In this document: one piece after another, positions 1 through 10,800 of the stretch
How the letters are laid out: the number at the start of each line of letters is the position of its first letter
Position numbering within the stretch: the stretch's first letter is position 1
Assembly (NCBI GenBank): GCA_033557465.1
Contig: CM066033.1
Coordinates: forward strand, 584,628,438-584,692,437
Source of the DNA: Ichthyophis bannanicus
Lineage: Eukaryota > Chordata > Amphibia > Gymnophiona > Ichthyophiidae
Reading direction: 5' to 3'
Length of the DNA: 64,000 bases
Made by a program: the position numbers and the translations under genes
The notes under the pieces: generated by a model
The model's database searches: none
What the model was told of the DNA's origin: nothing
Seen by the model: only the letters and a program-made list of their open reading frames with translations

Positions 1-228
1 CTAGCACCCCCCCCATTACCCCATGTCCTGTCCTGTCCTCCAGCCACCATCAGCCCATGTCATATCCTAGCACCACCCCACTCAGCCCAGCATCATTCAA
101 TGTCCCCCATGAGCCTTTCTCCAGTTACAGCCCCTCCATGTGTCCATCACGGTCTAGGCCCCACCACAACCCCTGACCAAGCCTGGCACCCCCCAAATGC
201 CCATGTCCAGTCTGATCCTCGCCCCGCC
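1..228. repeat. C-rich degenerate minisatellite (left part)
   Basis: Loose tandem repetition of short C-rich words such as CAGCCCATGTC, TCCTAGCACC and CCCCATG. On the opposite strand the words read like the G-rich repeat at 59.2-59.96 kb (CATGGGCTGATGG, CATGGAGGGGC). The array resumes at about 2354 after the LINE, so the LINE landed inside it. There is no gene here: the open frame crossing it into the LINE reads through repeat sequence. Confidence 0.6.
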
Positions 229-2058
229 ATCCACAGAGAAGCTATCCTAACTAACATGAAACAATACCATACCGACACTCTCAAGAGATCTCTAAACAAA
301 CCACATGACCTTTTTGAACTAGTCAAATCATTCACTAAGGAACCATCCCCATGTACCCCTGAAGTGATCCACCCACAAGAGTATGCCAACTATTTACAAT
401 CCAAGCTACTTCAAACGGATAAAATTACCACATTCACAGCACAAGACACCCCTAGTCCAACTTCCCTTTCTAAGTTCTCCACACCATCCAAGAAACTTGT
501 GGAAGATACTATTGCTGCCCTCAATACCACAACTGCTCAAACCGACCCCTGCCCCGCATATTGGATTAAAAATTTACGGACAGAACTAAGCCCACTTATC
601 ACAAAAATGATGAACTTATCATTCACAACTGGATCCTTCCCTGCAGCACTCAAGCAAACATCAATCAGACCTCTCTTGAAGAACCCTAAACTTGACCCAA
701 GCAAAGTTGAATCCTACAGACCCATAGCCAGCATACCTCTCTTAGCCAAAATAATCGAAAAGGAAGCACAAAGGCAACTTCAAGACCACATAGATTCAGC
801 TTCCCCACTAGACCATCGTCAACATGGATTCAGGGAATACCACGGCGTCGAAACACTACTTACCTCCCTCTTTAATAAAATCATCACAGGCATCGACAAC
901 ATCCGACAAGGTTTCGCACTCATCTTCATAGACATCGCGGCAGCCTTTGACTCTGTACACCATGGTCTCCTTGTTGAACGACTAAAAGAAAAGGGCATAA
1001 ATGGCATCGCCCTCGACTGGTGCAGGTCATACCTTGAAGACAGATGGCAACATGTAAAATCAGGAGCAGGATCTTCCGAACCCTTCCATCAACGACAGGG
1101 CGTCCCACAAGGATCTTCCCTATCCTCCCTTTTATTTAATATTTACATGCAACCCATTTTCAACATAATCGGGTCTTTCAAGGTCGACTGTCTAATTTAC
1201 GCCGATGACATCCTCCTCTTCATGCCATTCTACACAGAGCAAATGGACCTTTCGCCACTGATTGAATGTTTTAAAGCAGTTTCCGAATGGCTTCTGTCCC
1301 AAAATCTTAGGATACAGCACAAAAAGACTGAGGTGCTATTTATCACCAGAGACCAGAGTTTCCGCCCTCCACCTCATTTAAAGACCAATGAGGCTGAGCT
1401 CCAAACCAAATCAACAATTCGGTACTTAGGAGTCACCCTTGATCAGCGTTTAGATATGAAAACCCATATATCCAACATAGTCAGAGCCATATATTTCAAA
1501 ATCCGGTCCCTTAGACACTTGCAATCCCTTCTGAACCCCGAAGACTTCCGGACAGTATACCAATCCCTGATCTTACCACACTTTGACTTCGCCAACGCTA
1601 TTCTTCAAGGTCTCCCTCAATCAACACTCAACCCGTTGCAACTTGCCATGAATGCCGCAGCTAGAGTCTTAGTGGGAGCAGCAAGATGTGACCATATAAC
1701 ACCCATCCTAATACAGCTACACTGGCTCCCCATTCAAGGAAGGCTCATATTCAAATCTTTGCTGCTCACTTTCAAATCCATCCATGGCATCACCTCCCCT
1801 TCATTAACTAATATCATCCAACTCACTCCTCCCAACAGAACAAGGAGATCCCTATCCACAAATGCACTATTAATCCCAAAGGCTTCAACAAAGTACACTA
1901 TCGCAACATCTAACAGGGCTTTCAGTATCTATGCCCCAAAATGTTGGAACGCATTACCACCAGGCATCCGTACAATTACTGACTTAACACAATTCAGAAA
2001 GGCTCTCAAATTCCATTTATTTACACAGTACTACCAGATTAACCTATCCCCTACCTAA
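229..2058 (+). CDS. LINE reverse transcriptase, N-terminally truncated
   Basis: Open frame of about 610 codons encoding the polymerase of the LINE, which copies its RNA at a nicked target site. Visible RT blocks in order are SYRPIASIPLLAKIIEKE; the catalytic block IDIAAAFDSVHHG; QGVPQGSSLSSLLFNIYM; YADD inside LIYADDILLF (about nt 1195-1215); and IRYLGVTLDQRLDM. The C-terminal domain carries the DHITPILIQLHWLPI and CWNALPPGIR blocks typical of L2-like elements. No stop or frameshift is seen, so the copy is fairly young. The ORF opens upstream at nt 100 in the C-rich repeat, but that part is not LINE. The endonuclease is absent, so the copy cannot move by itself. Confidence 0.85.
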   Translation: MHREAILTNMKQYHTDTLKRSLNKPHDLFELVKSFTKEPSPCTPEVIHPQEYANYLQSKLLQTDKITTFTAQDTPSPTSLSKFSTPSKKLVEDTIAALNTTTAQTDPCPAYWIKNLRTELSPLITKMMNLSFTTGSFPAALKQTSIRPLLKNPKLDPSKVESYRPIASIPLLAKIIEKEAQRQLQDHIDSASPLDHRQHGFREYHGVETLLTSLFNKIITGIDNIRQGFALIFIDIAAAFDSVHHGLLVERLKEKGINGIALDWCRSYLEDRWQHVKSGAGSSEPFHQRQGVPQGSSLSSLLFNIYMQPIFNIIGSFKVDCLIYADDILLFMPFYTEQMDLSPLIECFKAVSEWLLSQNLRIQHKKTEVLFITRDQSFRPPPHLKTNEAELQTKSTIRYLGVTLDQRLDMKTHISNIVRAIYFKIRSLRHLQSLLNPEDFRTVYQSLILPHFDFANAILQGLPQSTLNPLQLAMNAAARVLVGAARCDHITPILIQLHWLPIQGRLIFKSLLLTFKSIHGITSPSLTNIIQLTPPNRTRRSLSTNALLIPKASTKYTIATSNRAFSIYAPKCWNALPPGIRTITDLTQFRKALKFHLFTQYYQINLSPT

Positions 2059-2353
2059 CTGCCCCCCCTCACCTCCCAGATAACATCTCAACCCTACTGT
2101 ACACATGTAACACCCTAAATCCTCAGCAATCAATCTCATTGTACATATGTAATTAGTTAGTTCAGTTTACATCCCCATGTTATCCAAGTTGTTATTCCTG
2201 TTCTCTGTAAAGCAAAACATGTTACCCAAGTTGTTACTCCTGTTCTATGTGAAGCCAAACAGTTTGTTATGGTCATTTTGTTATATGTAAACCGCGCTGA
2301 CAATAGTGCGGTATATAAGAAATTGTAATAAAAAATAATAAATAAAAAATATC
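229..2353 (+). mobile_element. 5'-truncated L2-like LINE (family A)
   Basis: Non-LTR retrotransposon copy of the Jockey superfamily (L2/CR1-like). It starts in the region just before the reverse transcriptase, so the endonuclease is missing. The copy ends with a 3' UTR, the signature GCGGTATATAAGAAAT, and an A/T-rich tail with AATAAA at about 2325-2350. The same 3' end recurs in antisense at 29316-29392, and related family members lie at 15312-16107 and 51539-52607. I could not find a convincing target-site duplication. Confidence 0.85.
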
Positions 2354-2600
2354 CTGCCCTAGCTAACCCCCCCCCCCCTACACGACATCTCCAATCATAG
2401 CTCCCTCCCCTCACAGACTATTTCCATTACACACCCCCTCCCCAGCAGCTATGTGCATCTCAGGGCCCCTCCCACTCAGCCTATGACCAGTCCTAGGCGC
2501 ACCATCAGCCCACCCCTGGTCACTCCCCCTCACCACCCCATGTGCAGTCCGGACATCCCTCCCCCCAGCAGCACAGGGGAAGGTATTCTGGGTACAAACA
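2354..2600. repeat. C-rich degenerate minisatellite (right part)
   Basis: Continuation of the C-rich array interrupted by the family A LINE, with a poly-C run at about 2369-2379 and words such as CCAGTCCTAGGCGC and CACCATCAGCCCACCC matching those left of the LINE. No coding capacity is credible. Confidence 0.55.
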
Positions 2601-3244
2601 TAGCAGCTGTTGCCACTGGCGCTGTGGCAACCACAAACACATGTGTCCCGCGACTCCCCCCAGCCTGCCCAGCAGCGTCCCCTGACCCACTCCCCCGGCA
2701 CCAGCTCCCAGAGCCACAAAGGGGGTATCACCCTCCTGGGGGGTGTTAAGACCACCGGGGCTGATGGAACACAAGATATGCCTATTCCCCAGCAGCGCAG
2801 GCAGATGTAGGTGAGCCGCGGGAGTGAGAGACTCTCCTTGTGGGCCTGTCTGGCCATGCCGAGGAGGGGTCACTCAGGGGACTCTGCTGGGCAGGTGTGG
2901 GGGGCCTCGCTGGACACTGATTCTGCCACAGCCACTGCAGCAGCAGCAGCAGACAGTCTGTTTGTGTGATAATCGCTATCCCCATGGTGTTGGGCAGTAT
3001 GTTGATTGGTTGGGCCCCCTGACACACAGGACCCTGTGCAAGTAACATTTATGCTCATGGACGGTCCGCCACAATGTGCTACCAGGATATGCGGATACAC
3101 ACCCATACGTAGCAGGCCCCCTTTATGGTACGTCCGGACACCTGTTGCATGAGATTACGGCATCCTGCATTCATTGCCCAGAATCGCTCTTTCTCCGCTT
3201 ACATTCTTCCCCGCCAATCTATTTCCTGTTACTTTAACTCTCTC
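2600..3244. other. Non-coding, related to the 58.7-59.2 kb fold-back repeat
   Basis: No gene recognised. The stretch at 2900-3050 holds a GCAGCAGCAGCAGCAG run next to GATTCTGCCACAGCCAC, followed by GGGCCCCCTGACACACAG. Its reverse complement resembles the block at 58.85-58.90 kb. With the neighbouring C-rich array this looks like an inverted, diverged copy of the 58.7-60 kb region. Confidence 0.4.
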
Positions 3245-3780
3245 CCTCTCTTTCTGTTGACAGGCTGTTCTGCTGACTTTATCTGAAATGATTCTCCACT
3301 ACCCTAATACTATTATCTTGGGTGATTTTAATGTTCACGTAGATGCGCCAACTAGACAAAAAGACCGAGTATTTTTAGATATTATTAATGATCTATCTCT
3401 TCACCAGCATGTCTTAGGTCCTACTCATAGTGCAGGACATACCTTAGATTTAGTTCTCACACCCACTGCTTTCTGCTCTACGATCTCTGTCCCTAAAACT
3501 CACGATATCCCATGGTGTGACCATTTCTGTGTCTCTTTCTCTGTTTCATGGCTAACTTCAGGTAAGGGAGAGTCGGTCAGGCCCCCCTCCCCTTCCTCCC
3601 TCCACCGCCATATTACCCCCTCTACCTTGAGAGCCTTTCCACCTGCCTCTTCTTTATTCCCCCCTGATTTTGCCTCACATTCCCTGGACTCGCAGGCTGT
3701 ACTTTGGAATTCTATCCTCACTGATGCCTTGGATGAGTTGGCACCTCTCCAAACTTCTTCTTCTAGGCCTTCACATACAG
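3245..3780 (+). pseudogene. LINE (family B) endonuclease fragment
   Basis: C-terminal part of an apurinic-like endonuclease from a LINE, in one frame from about 3288. Motifs are IILGDFNVHVDAP (catalytic GDFN), GHTLDLVLTP and WCDHFCVSFS. The matching region of the twin-primed copy (9.3-10.8 kb, minus strand) reads LLIAGDFNLHLDAP, GHTLDLLLT and WTDHVCLSVS, so they are one family. The fragment ends abruptly at about 3780, where a Harbinger-like repeat starts. The RT half of the family resumes at 7989, with roughly 0.7 kb of expected LINE sequence missing between. Confidence 0.8.
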
Positions 3781-3924
3781 TGAGTTTGCTCCCCAGTGTG
3801 CCTAATACATAAGGCTGGCTGAGGCATCAGCTTTGCAATGTACGTTTTGTTTCCTGCAGCACTTTATTTGTATTTAATTAATTGCTGCCAGCAAACACGC
3901 CCTCACGTGCCGTAATTGAAGGTG

Positions 3925-4140
3925 CCGCATAAGGCACACTATAAGGTACTCCATAGGGCACATTATAAAGTGCACTGTCCACCACGGCACCCTAAAATGT
4001 CCCCTATAGGGCACCCTATAAGTTGCGTCACAGGATAATGTATAGTGCACCTTATATGGACGGTAACCATAAAGTGCCCTATAGGGCGCCCTATAAAGCG
4101 CCCTCAGAGGCACCTTATGGGTACAGTACGCGGAGGGTGT
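3925..4140. repeat. Inverted-repeat-rich block of CCTATAAGGCGC-like words
   Basis: Dense direct and inverted copies of words such as GGCACCCTATAAG, CTATAGGGC and CCTATAAAGCGCC, able to fold into a long imperfect hairpin. The better preserved equivalent is the palindrome at 18298-18375 in copy 2. Confidence 0.6.
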
Positions 4141-4194
4141 TTTTGCTGGCAGCAATAATGTACATTAAGAAGAGATAATGCTTTGGGCAGCCCT

Positions 4195-4278
4195 ATCAAA
4201 TAACCCCACTGTGGTTTTGAACCCATGATCTCTGGCTTCACAGGCAATGAAGCAACCATTGTGCTACAGCTGTATGGT
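4195..4278 (-). repeat. tRNA-like (SINE-type) module
   Basis: On the minus strand an A-box-like TAGCACAATGG is followed by a B-box-like GGTTCAAAACC, with spacing resembling a tRNA. Flanks do not form a clear acceptor stem, so this is a tRNA-derived module of a repeat and not a working tRNA gene. The same module lies at 18440-18520. Confidence 0.5.
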
Positions 4279-5964
4279 TGCTAACAAGCCCCTGGCTGGC
4301 TGCAGAGGGAGTGCATGTCACCACACAAACAGTCTGCTGTGGTCACCAGGATAGGGTTAGCACACCCGTACCCATGATGCACTGCACATGCAAATCAGCT
4401 CTCCACATATAAACACAAGATGGGGTATGCACCCCCACAGCACATCGGCCTGGTAGGAGGAACTGACCGTGTGTTTTACTGGCACAGAGTAGCTACACAC
4501 CGTCACATTGTGCAGGTACTGTGCTCACCCTGAGGGTGCGGTGAGGCGTCCAGCACCAGGTCCACAGCACCTTCCATGGCAGACATAGGCCATGCTGAAG
4601 GTCCAAAGCAGTGGTAATGGGTGAGATAGGTTGTTTCTGCAGAAACACCTTGGATATATCTGTCTTCTCCTCCTCCAGGGCCAAGGGTGGCAAACAGGGC
4701 CTCCCATCAACAGATCCACATTCTACCTCCCTGCAATGGTGGCAGTAGAGGGGACCATCAACCCCAGTCCTGCTGGGGAACAATCACCCTACACAGCAGT
4801 CAATGCAGCTCTGTACACATCCATAACACAATAGCAGACAGACATCAGGCTTGCATATGCTAAGCAGCACCCCACCACTATCTGATATTCTCCTGCAGCA
4901 AGCCTTCAGCCACTGCACCCTGCAAGGCACTCCATCAAGACACATACCAGCTGCAAAAAGTCTGCTAGCTCATCCATAGTGCATGTTTCTGGTGGAAATG
5001 CATGCACCCAGAACAGGGATGTCAGCATACACAACAAGCAGATAAGTCAGTGACTGGCTTCAAAAAGAAACCCATAAATATCACATGAAAAAAATACTAT
5101 ATAGCACTATGGGGGTGCCTAGCAATGCTGTGGTCACTGCACAGTCAGGGTGAGAGTGATCTCCCAGCAGGACATTCTGAGATCACCCTGTCTGTGTCGG
5201 TGGTGGCCGGGCACTAAAATGTCCCAGCCAGTGCCCTATGCCCTGTGCAGATGCATCCTGGCCAGGCCACCCTGTCTGGCCTATACCCATGGTACCTTGC
5301 TCCTCATTATCCACATTGGCAGGCCAATACTGGCAACAGTGCTGGCAGTGTGGGCTGTGGAAGGTGTTTGCAGCCACCACACACTGTATAGACAGACACA
5401 CACTCCCACACCTATGCCAGCATTGTGCTACTATAGAGAAGTTTAGCAGCTCTGCCCACCGCACCAGTCCTGGGCACAGTACAGGCATGGATATGGTACG
5501 CAATACTGTTGGGGGTCACTCCCCAGGGTGGTAAACACTGTCATAGACCAGACCTGAAGCACACACCGCAGACATCAGAAAGATTGTTATGATGGAGCTC
5601 AATCAGCAAACTGTGCTTAACGTAGGAATTTCTATCTGCCAGTACTCATAGCAAACGTTTGATAGGTGTGTACCATAAACCCAGGTGTAGGGTGGCATTG
5701 CTAAGGTATGCAAGTGCTAGTATTGGGAGATGCATGCAGGGCCCGGTGTCCTGCCCCTCCAGGAGGCATTGGCCAATGGGGCCTGTGGGTGTGGGTGTGG
5801 GTGTGTCTGTCCCTGTTGGCTGCTGCTTTACAGCAGAGGTTCCTAACTCCAGTCCTGGTTTGCCAAACACTGTTCGGGTTTTCATGCTATCCCTCATGAA
5901 TATGCATGAGATACATCTGCATACCATGGGGGTGGTGCATAGATATGCAGCACAGGCATCTTTA

Positions 5965-6885
5965 TTAGAGACAGCATGGAACCTGACTGGTATGGGGCCC
6001 TCCAGGATTGCATTTGGGAGACTCTGCTCTAGGTAATGTGCCTGTTTATGGTGTCTGTGCTCGGTGGGGTAAAATATAGGCGTATTAACCATGCGTATGT
6101 TCTCAGCATTAAAGGTTTATCCTTACTATCACGGTTTAGTTTTGGAAAAAATAGGTGGACTGGCAGGAGCCCCAGCTGGGCTTTGAACCTGTGACCTTCT
6201 GTTCTTGCACACACTGTCTGTGTGCACTGCACCACCATGTTGCCACAGATATGTTATTCAGAGCTGTTCGGTCTCTCTTCCCATGTTGCCACAGATATGT
6301 GGTATTCCCTGGGGAGTCCATGACTGTACATCCGACAGAGCCTGTTTGTTGCAGTGCACGGCACCCACCTGGACAGGGCTAGGCCATGGTCTGCTGTGGC
6401 CACCAGCTGCTGCCACCTCCAACACCAGTACCGCTCCATCCTTAGATTGAAGACAGCATAAACCCTGAAGGATTTGTGGCCCTCCAAGACTGCATTTGGG
6501 GTAATCTGTTCTAGGTAATGTGCATGTTTCTGGTGTCTGTGATCTGTAGGGTAAAATAGAGGTCTTTGAGCCATGCTTATGTTCTCTGCAATAAAGGTTC
6601 GCCTTTACTATCACAATATAGTTGTCCGTAAAATATGGGGACTGGATTGCCAGGAGCCCCAGCTGGGGCTTGAACCTGCAATCTTCTGTCTCCAAACACA
6701 CTGGTTGTGTGCACTGCACCACCGTGTTGCCACAGAGACAGTGCATTCCCTGATGATACCATGACTGCTTGTCCGGCAGGGCCTGTCTGTTGCAGTGCAT
6801 TGCACCCACCTACACAGGGCTAGGCCATGGTCTGCTCTGGGCAGCTGCCACTGCCCCCCTCCACCTCCAGTACCCCTGTGCCACC
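5965..6885 (+). repeat. Tandem duplication, period about 485 bp, inside copy 1
   Basis: Two consecutive diverged units. CCCTCCAGGATTGCATTTGG near 5998 pairs with CCCTCCAAGACTGCATTTGG near 6480. GGAGCCCCAGCTGGG near 6167 pairs with the same words near 6653. ACAGGGCTAGGCCATGG is found in both halves (about 6374 and 6815). Each unit has a minus-strand tRNA-like stretch with a GGTTCAAAGCC or GGTTCAAGCCC B-box (about 6150-6245 and 6640-6735). Confidence 0.65.
6235..6300 (+). mobile_element. Micro-insertion of LINE sequence with 18-bp flanking duplication
   Basis: ATGTTGCCACAGATATGT occurs at 6237-6254 and again at 6283-6300. Between them lie 28 bases, of which 6258-6282 are identical to 8578-8602 in the RT gene of the neighbouring family B LINE. 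The sister unit of the tandem duplication near 6720-6745 has a single copy of the flanking sequence. This copy therefore gained the insert. Confidence 0.75.
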
Positions 6886-7988
6886 ATGCTGACATGCCCT
6901 TCTGCTGGTGGTGCTGGTGGTACGCAGTCTCAGGCCATCCTGTGTGCGGGTAGGCGACTGCCTATGGTGCGGGTTCTGGGGTAGGGGTGCCTGCATATCT
7001 GTCCCCATGTTCCCCAATCACCGCCTGCCAATGTTCCGTGCCCTTGGGGGTACCTGCTGGGTACTATCCCCTGTGACACTGTGCTACACACTCTCGTGCC
7101 CATGTTGGGCACTCATCAGTTGCTGACTGGCTGCTGTTCAGTTTCAGCATTCCTAGGTGCCATCTAGGCATCTGCCTAGTCCGCACTGTGCTCCAGCTGC
7201 ACCACAGCATGTGCCACCTGCAGCCCTCTGTATCCCCTTTCCCAGCATCTGCCCAGTTGCCCATTCCGACCTACCCGCCCTGCTGTTGTGGAAATGTGCA
7301 TGCCATAGGTAACCTGTCCAATGGAGAGGGAAATCCTGATCAGTGCTATTTCACTGTGGGATCATTCACCTTGTATGGGGACGGAGCGTAGACCCCTCTA
7401 AAATTCATATTTATTTTTTGGGGCATTTTTGGGAGTGTTTTTTGATGTTCCCCATTACTATCACTATTGCCCAGCTTGATTATAATTTTTTTATAATTTG
7501 TTGGGGTCATTTTTAATTTTATTTGCCCTTTTGTTCCGTGCACATGTATCACACTTATTTACCTTTTTGTAGGTTTCCCTGGTTTTGCTGTACATTGCAA
7601 ATGGTTTCTCTTCCCTTTAAATCGGCTCTAACGCGAGATTGGCCAGGAGTCAGGACTGACTCGAAGGCACACACTGCATTGCAACGTGAGGTTTTCACTC
7701 GCGGTATTTTTTTACTCGAAATTCAGCCCCGCTCCTGTGCGGGGAGCCTCTCCCCTCCCACTCTCCACCCATTGACCCTGTCTCTCCGCCCCTGGGGAGC
7801 CTTCCTCCGCCCTCCCGGAGCCTTTCCATGCCTGTATCGCACAGTAGCGCGCCGCGCACCTGAGCGGGCCCGTTAGTGCGGCGCGCACGTGTGCGGGGCA
7901 CAAAAATGCATCATTAGCGTGCACTAAGGTACCTTAGCGCACGCTATTGTGCGCCATGCACTTGTGCACCATTTAGTAAACATACACC

Positions 7989-9305
7989 ATAGTGTCACTT
8001 GATTTATCCTCTGCATTCGATTTAATAGACCATCAAACACTCTTGTCTTGTCTTTATGATGCTGGGTTATGGGGCAAGGTGCTGCACTGGTTTTGGTCCT
8101 TCCTTACTGCGCGTTCTTTTGTCATTCATTCTAATAACCAGTCTTCCTCTCCACTTCCTTTACCATGTGGGATGCCTCAGGGCTCTGTCCTTTCTCCGTT
8201 ACTGTTCAATATCTTTCTTTCCCCTCTTCCACTTCTCTTTCAACAGTATCCAGTTTCAACCTACATTTATGCGGATGACATTATCCTCCTGTTTCACATG
8301 TCCCCAGTATCTGTTGACATCTCACCATTTAATAACTGTCTTGCCCAGATTGCCTCTTGGCTTTCTGATAACTACCTTCATTTAAACCAGGCTAAATCCA
8401 CAGCCATGTGGATCTCTCTTAGTACTTCATGTCCAACTGTTTCTCCTCACTTAAATTCTGCCCCTATCTCTCTCACCTCCTCACTTAGCTATTTAGGTGT
8501 AACCTTAGATCCCACGCTCTCTTTCCATAACCATATATCTAGTCTCACTAGTAGCTCCTATTTCACACTACGTCAAATCAGAGCTGTTCGGTCTCTCTTC
8601 CCTTTTGATGCACTCGTCACACTAGTTTTGGCTCTGGTCACCAATAGATTAGACTACTGTAATGTAGCTCTTGCTAACCTACCAGCCTATCTGCTTCAAC
8701 ATTTACAGTTAGTGCAGAACACAGCAGCCTGTGTCATCTTTCATGCTCGACGGTCGGATCATATTACTCCTCTTCTTCTTCACCTTCACTGGTTGCCTCT
8801 CCGCTTTAGATATCAATATAAGATTTTGATTCTGACACATTGGGTAATTCATACAACAAGTCCTCTCTACTTGGCTGATCTTATCTCTCTCCACACCCCA
8901 TATCGTCAATTTTGTTCAGTGCATGCCAACAGACTACCTCCCCCTTCGAGAGCCCACTTGGAGCAGACTCGGCGGGCTGCCTTTTTCTTCCTTGGCCCCT
9001 CACTTTGGAATGCCCTACCAGCTTCACTCTGTTTGGAACCCTCATATCCAGAGTTTAAGAACATGTTAAAAACACACTTATTTCAGCAGGCTTTTAACCT
9101 CCTTCCAAATGATACCCTTTTGTGATGTCCCTCCATGTTGTTTTTTTTTGTTGTAGCTTTGCTGTTGCTTTACTACTCTTTCTTCTTTCCTATATTTTAT
9201 GGCGTTCTTTTCATTTTTCTTTAGCATAGACTTATTTTTCTTTTGTAAACTGCTCTAATATCCTGACAATGGGCGGTATATAAAGTTTTGAAATAAAGAT
9301 AAAGA
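7989..9305 (+). mobile_element. L2-like LINE (family B), 3' half
   Basis: RT and 3' UTR of the element whose endonuclease piece lies at 3245-3780. The 3' end reads GGGCGGTATATAAAG and then AAATAAAGATAAAGATG. The 5' edge abuts the terminal TTTAGTAAACATACACC of the Harbinger-like copy. The twin-primed LINE begins about 25 bp beyond its tail. Confidence 0.85.
7992..9125 (+). CDS. LINE reverse transcriptase, C-terminal two thirds
   Basis: Uninterrupted frame of 377 codons. It starts at the catalytic block LDLSSAFDLIDHQ, then GMPQGSVLSPLLFNIFLS, YIYADDIILLF (YADD) and LSYLGVTLDPTLSFH. The C-terminal blocks DHITPLLLHLHWLPL and LWNALPASL follow. It is close to the RT at 11459-12595. The start is only where the reading frame emerges from the inserted repeat, not an initiation site. 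The missing upstream fingers region makes it non-functional as it stands. Confidence 0.85.
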   Translation: MSLDLSSAFDLIDHQTLLSCLYDAGLWGKVLHWFWSFLTARSFVIHSNNQSSSPLPLPCGMPQGSVLSPLLFNIFLSPLPLLFQQYPVSTYIYADDIILLFHMSPVSVDISPFNNCLAQIASWLSDNYLHLNQAKSTAMWISLSTSCPTVSPHLNSAPISLTSSLSYLGVTLDPTLSFHNHISSLTSSSYFTLRQIRAVRSLFPFDALVTLVLALVTNRLDYCNVALANLPAYLLQHLQLVQNTAACVIFHARRSDHITPLLLHLHWLPLRFRYQYKILILTHWVIHTTSPLYLADLISLHTPYRQFCSVHANRLPPPSRAHLEQTRRAAFFFLGPSLWNALPASLCLEPSYPEFKNMLKTHLFQQAFNLLPNDTLL

Positions 9306-9330
9306 TGCGTCACGGTGAGAGGTGCAAGAT

Positions 9331-10800
9331 ATCACCACGATCATGAGCTACGTGCAGTGCATTAGTGAAAGCAAGAAGAATAGTTTCGACACTGTGACCC
9401 TGACGGAAACCTGATTGACGAGGGTGAAGAAAATTAGTGGAATCAAGGTGGTGAGAAAGTTGTGCAAAGACAAATTTCTCTAAGAGTTTTGAGAGAAAAG
9501 GAAGGTTGGAGACAGGACGGTAGTGAGCTGGAACTAGGGGATCAAGTGAGGGATTTTTAAGAAGGGGGCGAATTAAAGCATGTTTCCAGGAGTGGGGGAA
9601 GGACCCTGTGGAAAGACTGGAATTAAACATAGTAAGAATAAATGGAAGGAGACCCAGTGAGGATTCCAGAAGCCAAGAGGAAGGAATAGGGTCTAAAGAG
9701 CAGGAAGTTTTCTTTGAGGAAGAAATGAGATGATGAAGTTCAGGAGGAGTGATCAGTGAAAAAGATGCCCAGCAGTGGGAGTTTTGGGAGATGGGAGGGG
9801 GAGAGGCAGTAGGAGGGGGGGAGAGAATCGGGGCAGGACAAGAAGGTAGAGAGGCTCTCAGCGTAGATATTTTGTTGCTGAAGCAGGCGGCGAGAAGGGA
9901 AGGCAGAGGGGAAGGGGGGATTGGAGGAGCTGAAGCTGGGGAGTGAAGAGAGGTGAGAGATCGGAGGGTGGAGTAGAGATGCCGGGTCTGATTCGGGGCA
10001 GTCAGGATAGCGTTAGTAAAAAATGTGCGTTTGGCAAGGTGGACAGAAGAGCGGTAGTGGGAGTAACTAGATTTGAAAGACGAAAGTGAGGTAGGTGAAG
10101 GACTCTTACGCCACAGTCGCTCTGCTCTGCGAAGCTGTGCGCGCAAGAGTCGTAGACCCCCATGATACCAGGGATGTGAGGGACGGCGACGAGTAAGATG
10201 AGGGCGCAAAGGGGCAATACGGTCAAGAGTAGATGCAAGGGCTGTTGACCAGAGGGTAGCTTGAGAGTTAGGAGAGAGAAGGGAAAAATCAGAGGGTAGG
10301 AGTTCAGCTGCTGTGGGAAATTGGTGAATGGTAAGAGATGAAAGGGCACGGGAAAGCCGCGGAGGGGAAGGGGTAGAAGGAGGAGTAGAAGAGGAGAAAG
10401 AAGAGGAGGAGGGAGAGTGGGGCCCCCGTGAGTGAGAGCATGAAACAGAGAGGCAGACGTGGTCTGTCCAAGGGAGAGGCACAGAGGAAAGGTTAGATAG
10501 TGCAAGAGAGGAGGAGGATGATGTTAGGAGTAGGTCAAGGGTGTGCCCGGCCTGATGGGTGGGGAAAGGAACATGTTGTGTGAGGGATAAATCTTGTAAG
10601 AGAGAGATGAAAGAGAGATCCCTAGCTGAGGTGGGTGCGTCCAAGTGTAAGTTGAAATCTCCTGCAATAAGTAAATGGGGGAGAGTGAGAGAGAGGTCAG
10701 TGATGGTCAAAACAAGGGAATCCCAAAGCTCAACGCGAAGAGCAGGGGGGGAATAAATAAGGAGCACATGTATAGGGGGGGAGGTGTGGAGGAGAAGCAA
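9331..10800 (-). pseudogene. Family B LINE endonuclease C-terminus and RT N-terminus
   Basis: Continuous frame of about 490 codons after the frameshift near 10.8 kb. It holds LLIAGDFNLHLDAP, GHTLDLLLT and WTDHVCLSVS of the endonuclease. The RT entry region follows: SWKHALIRPLLKNPSLDP, HYRPVSNLPFLSKLLEK and RQSGFRQGHSVET. It then stops at the inversion breakpoint just before the catalytic block. Together with 11438-12595 it covers nearly the whole LINE polyprotein, in two opposite orientations. Confidence 0.8.

Larger units (their letters stand above)
3781..7988 (+). mobile_element. Harbinger-like repeat, copy 1
   Basis: A long non-coding element that shares most of its length, block by block, with 18.03-20.07 plus 22.57-23.08 kb. 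Its last part resembles 16.1-16.94 kb. It ends in TTTAGTAAACATACACC, close to the inverse of the GGGGTATGTTTACTAAA end seen at 17761, a Harbinger-type terminus. It starts inside the tRNA-like module of copy 2, so its 5' end is missing. No transposase frame was found; frames here are short. Calling it Harbinger rests on the terminal sequence and the co-occurring Myb-like genes. Confidence 0.55.

Noticed and set aside
4195..4278. Functional tRNA gene
   Set aside because: Only A- and B-box-like parts are present; no paired acceptor stem or sensible anticodon arm.
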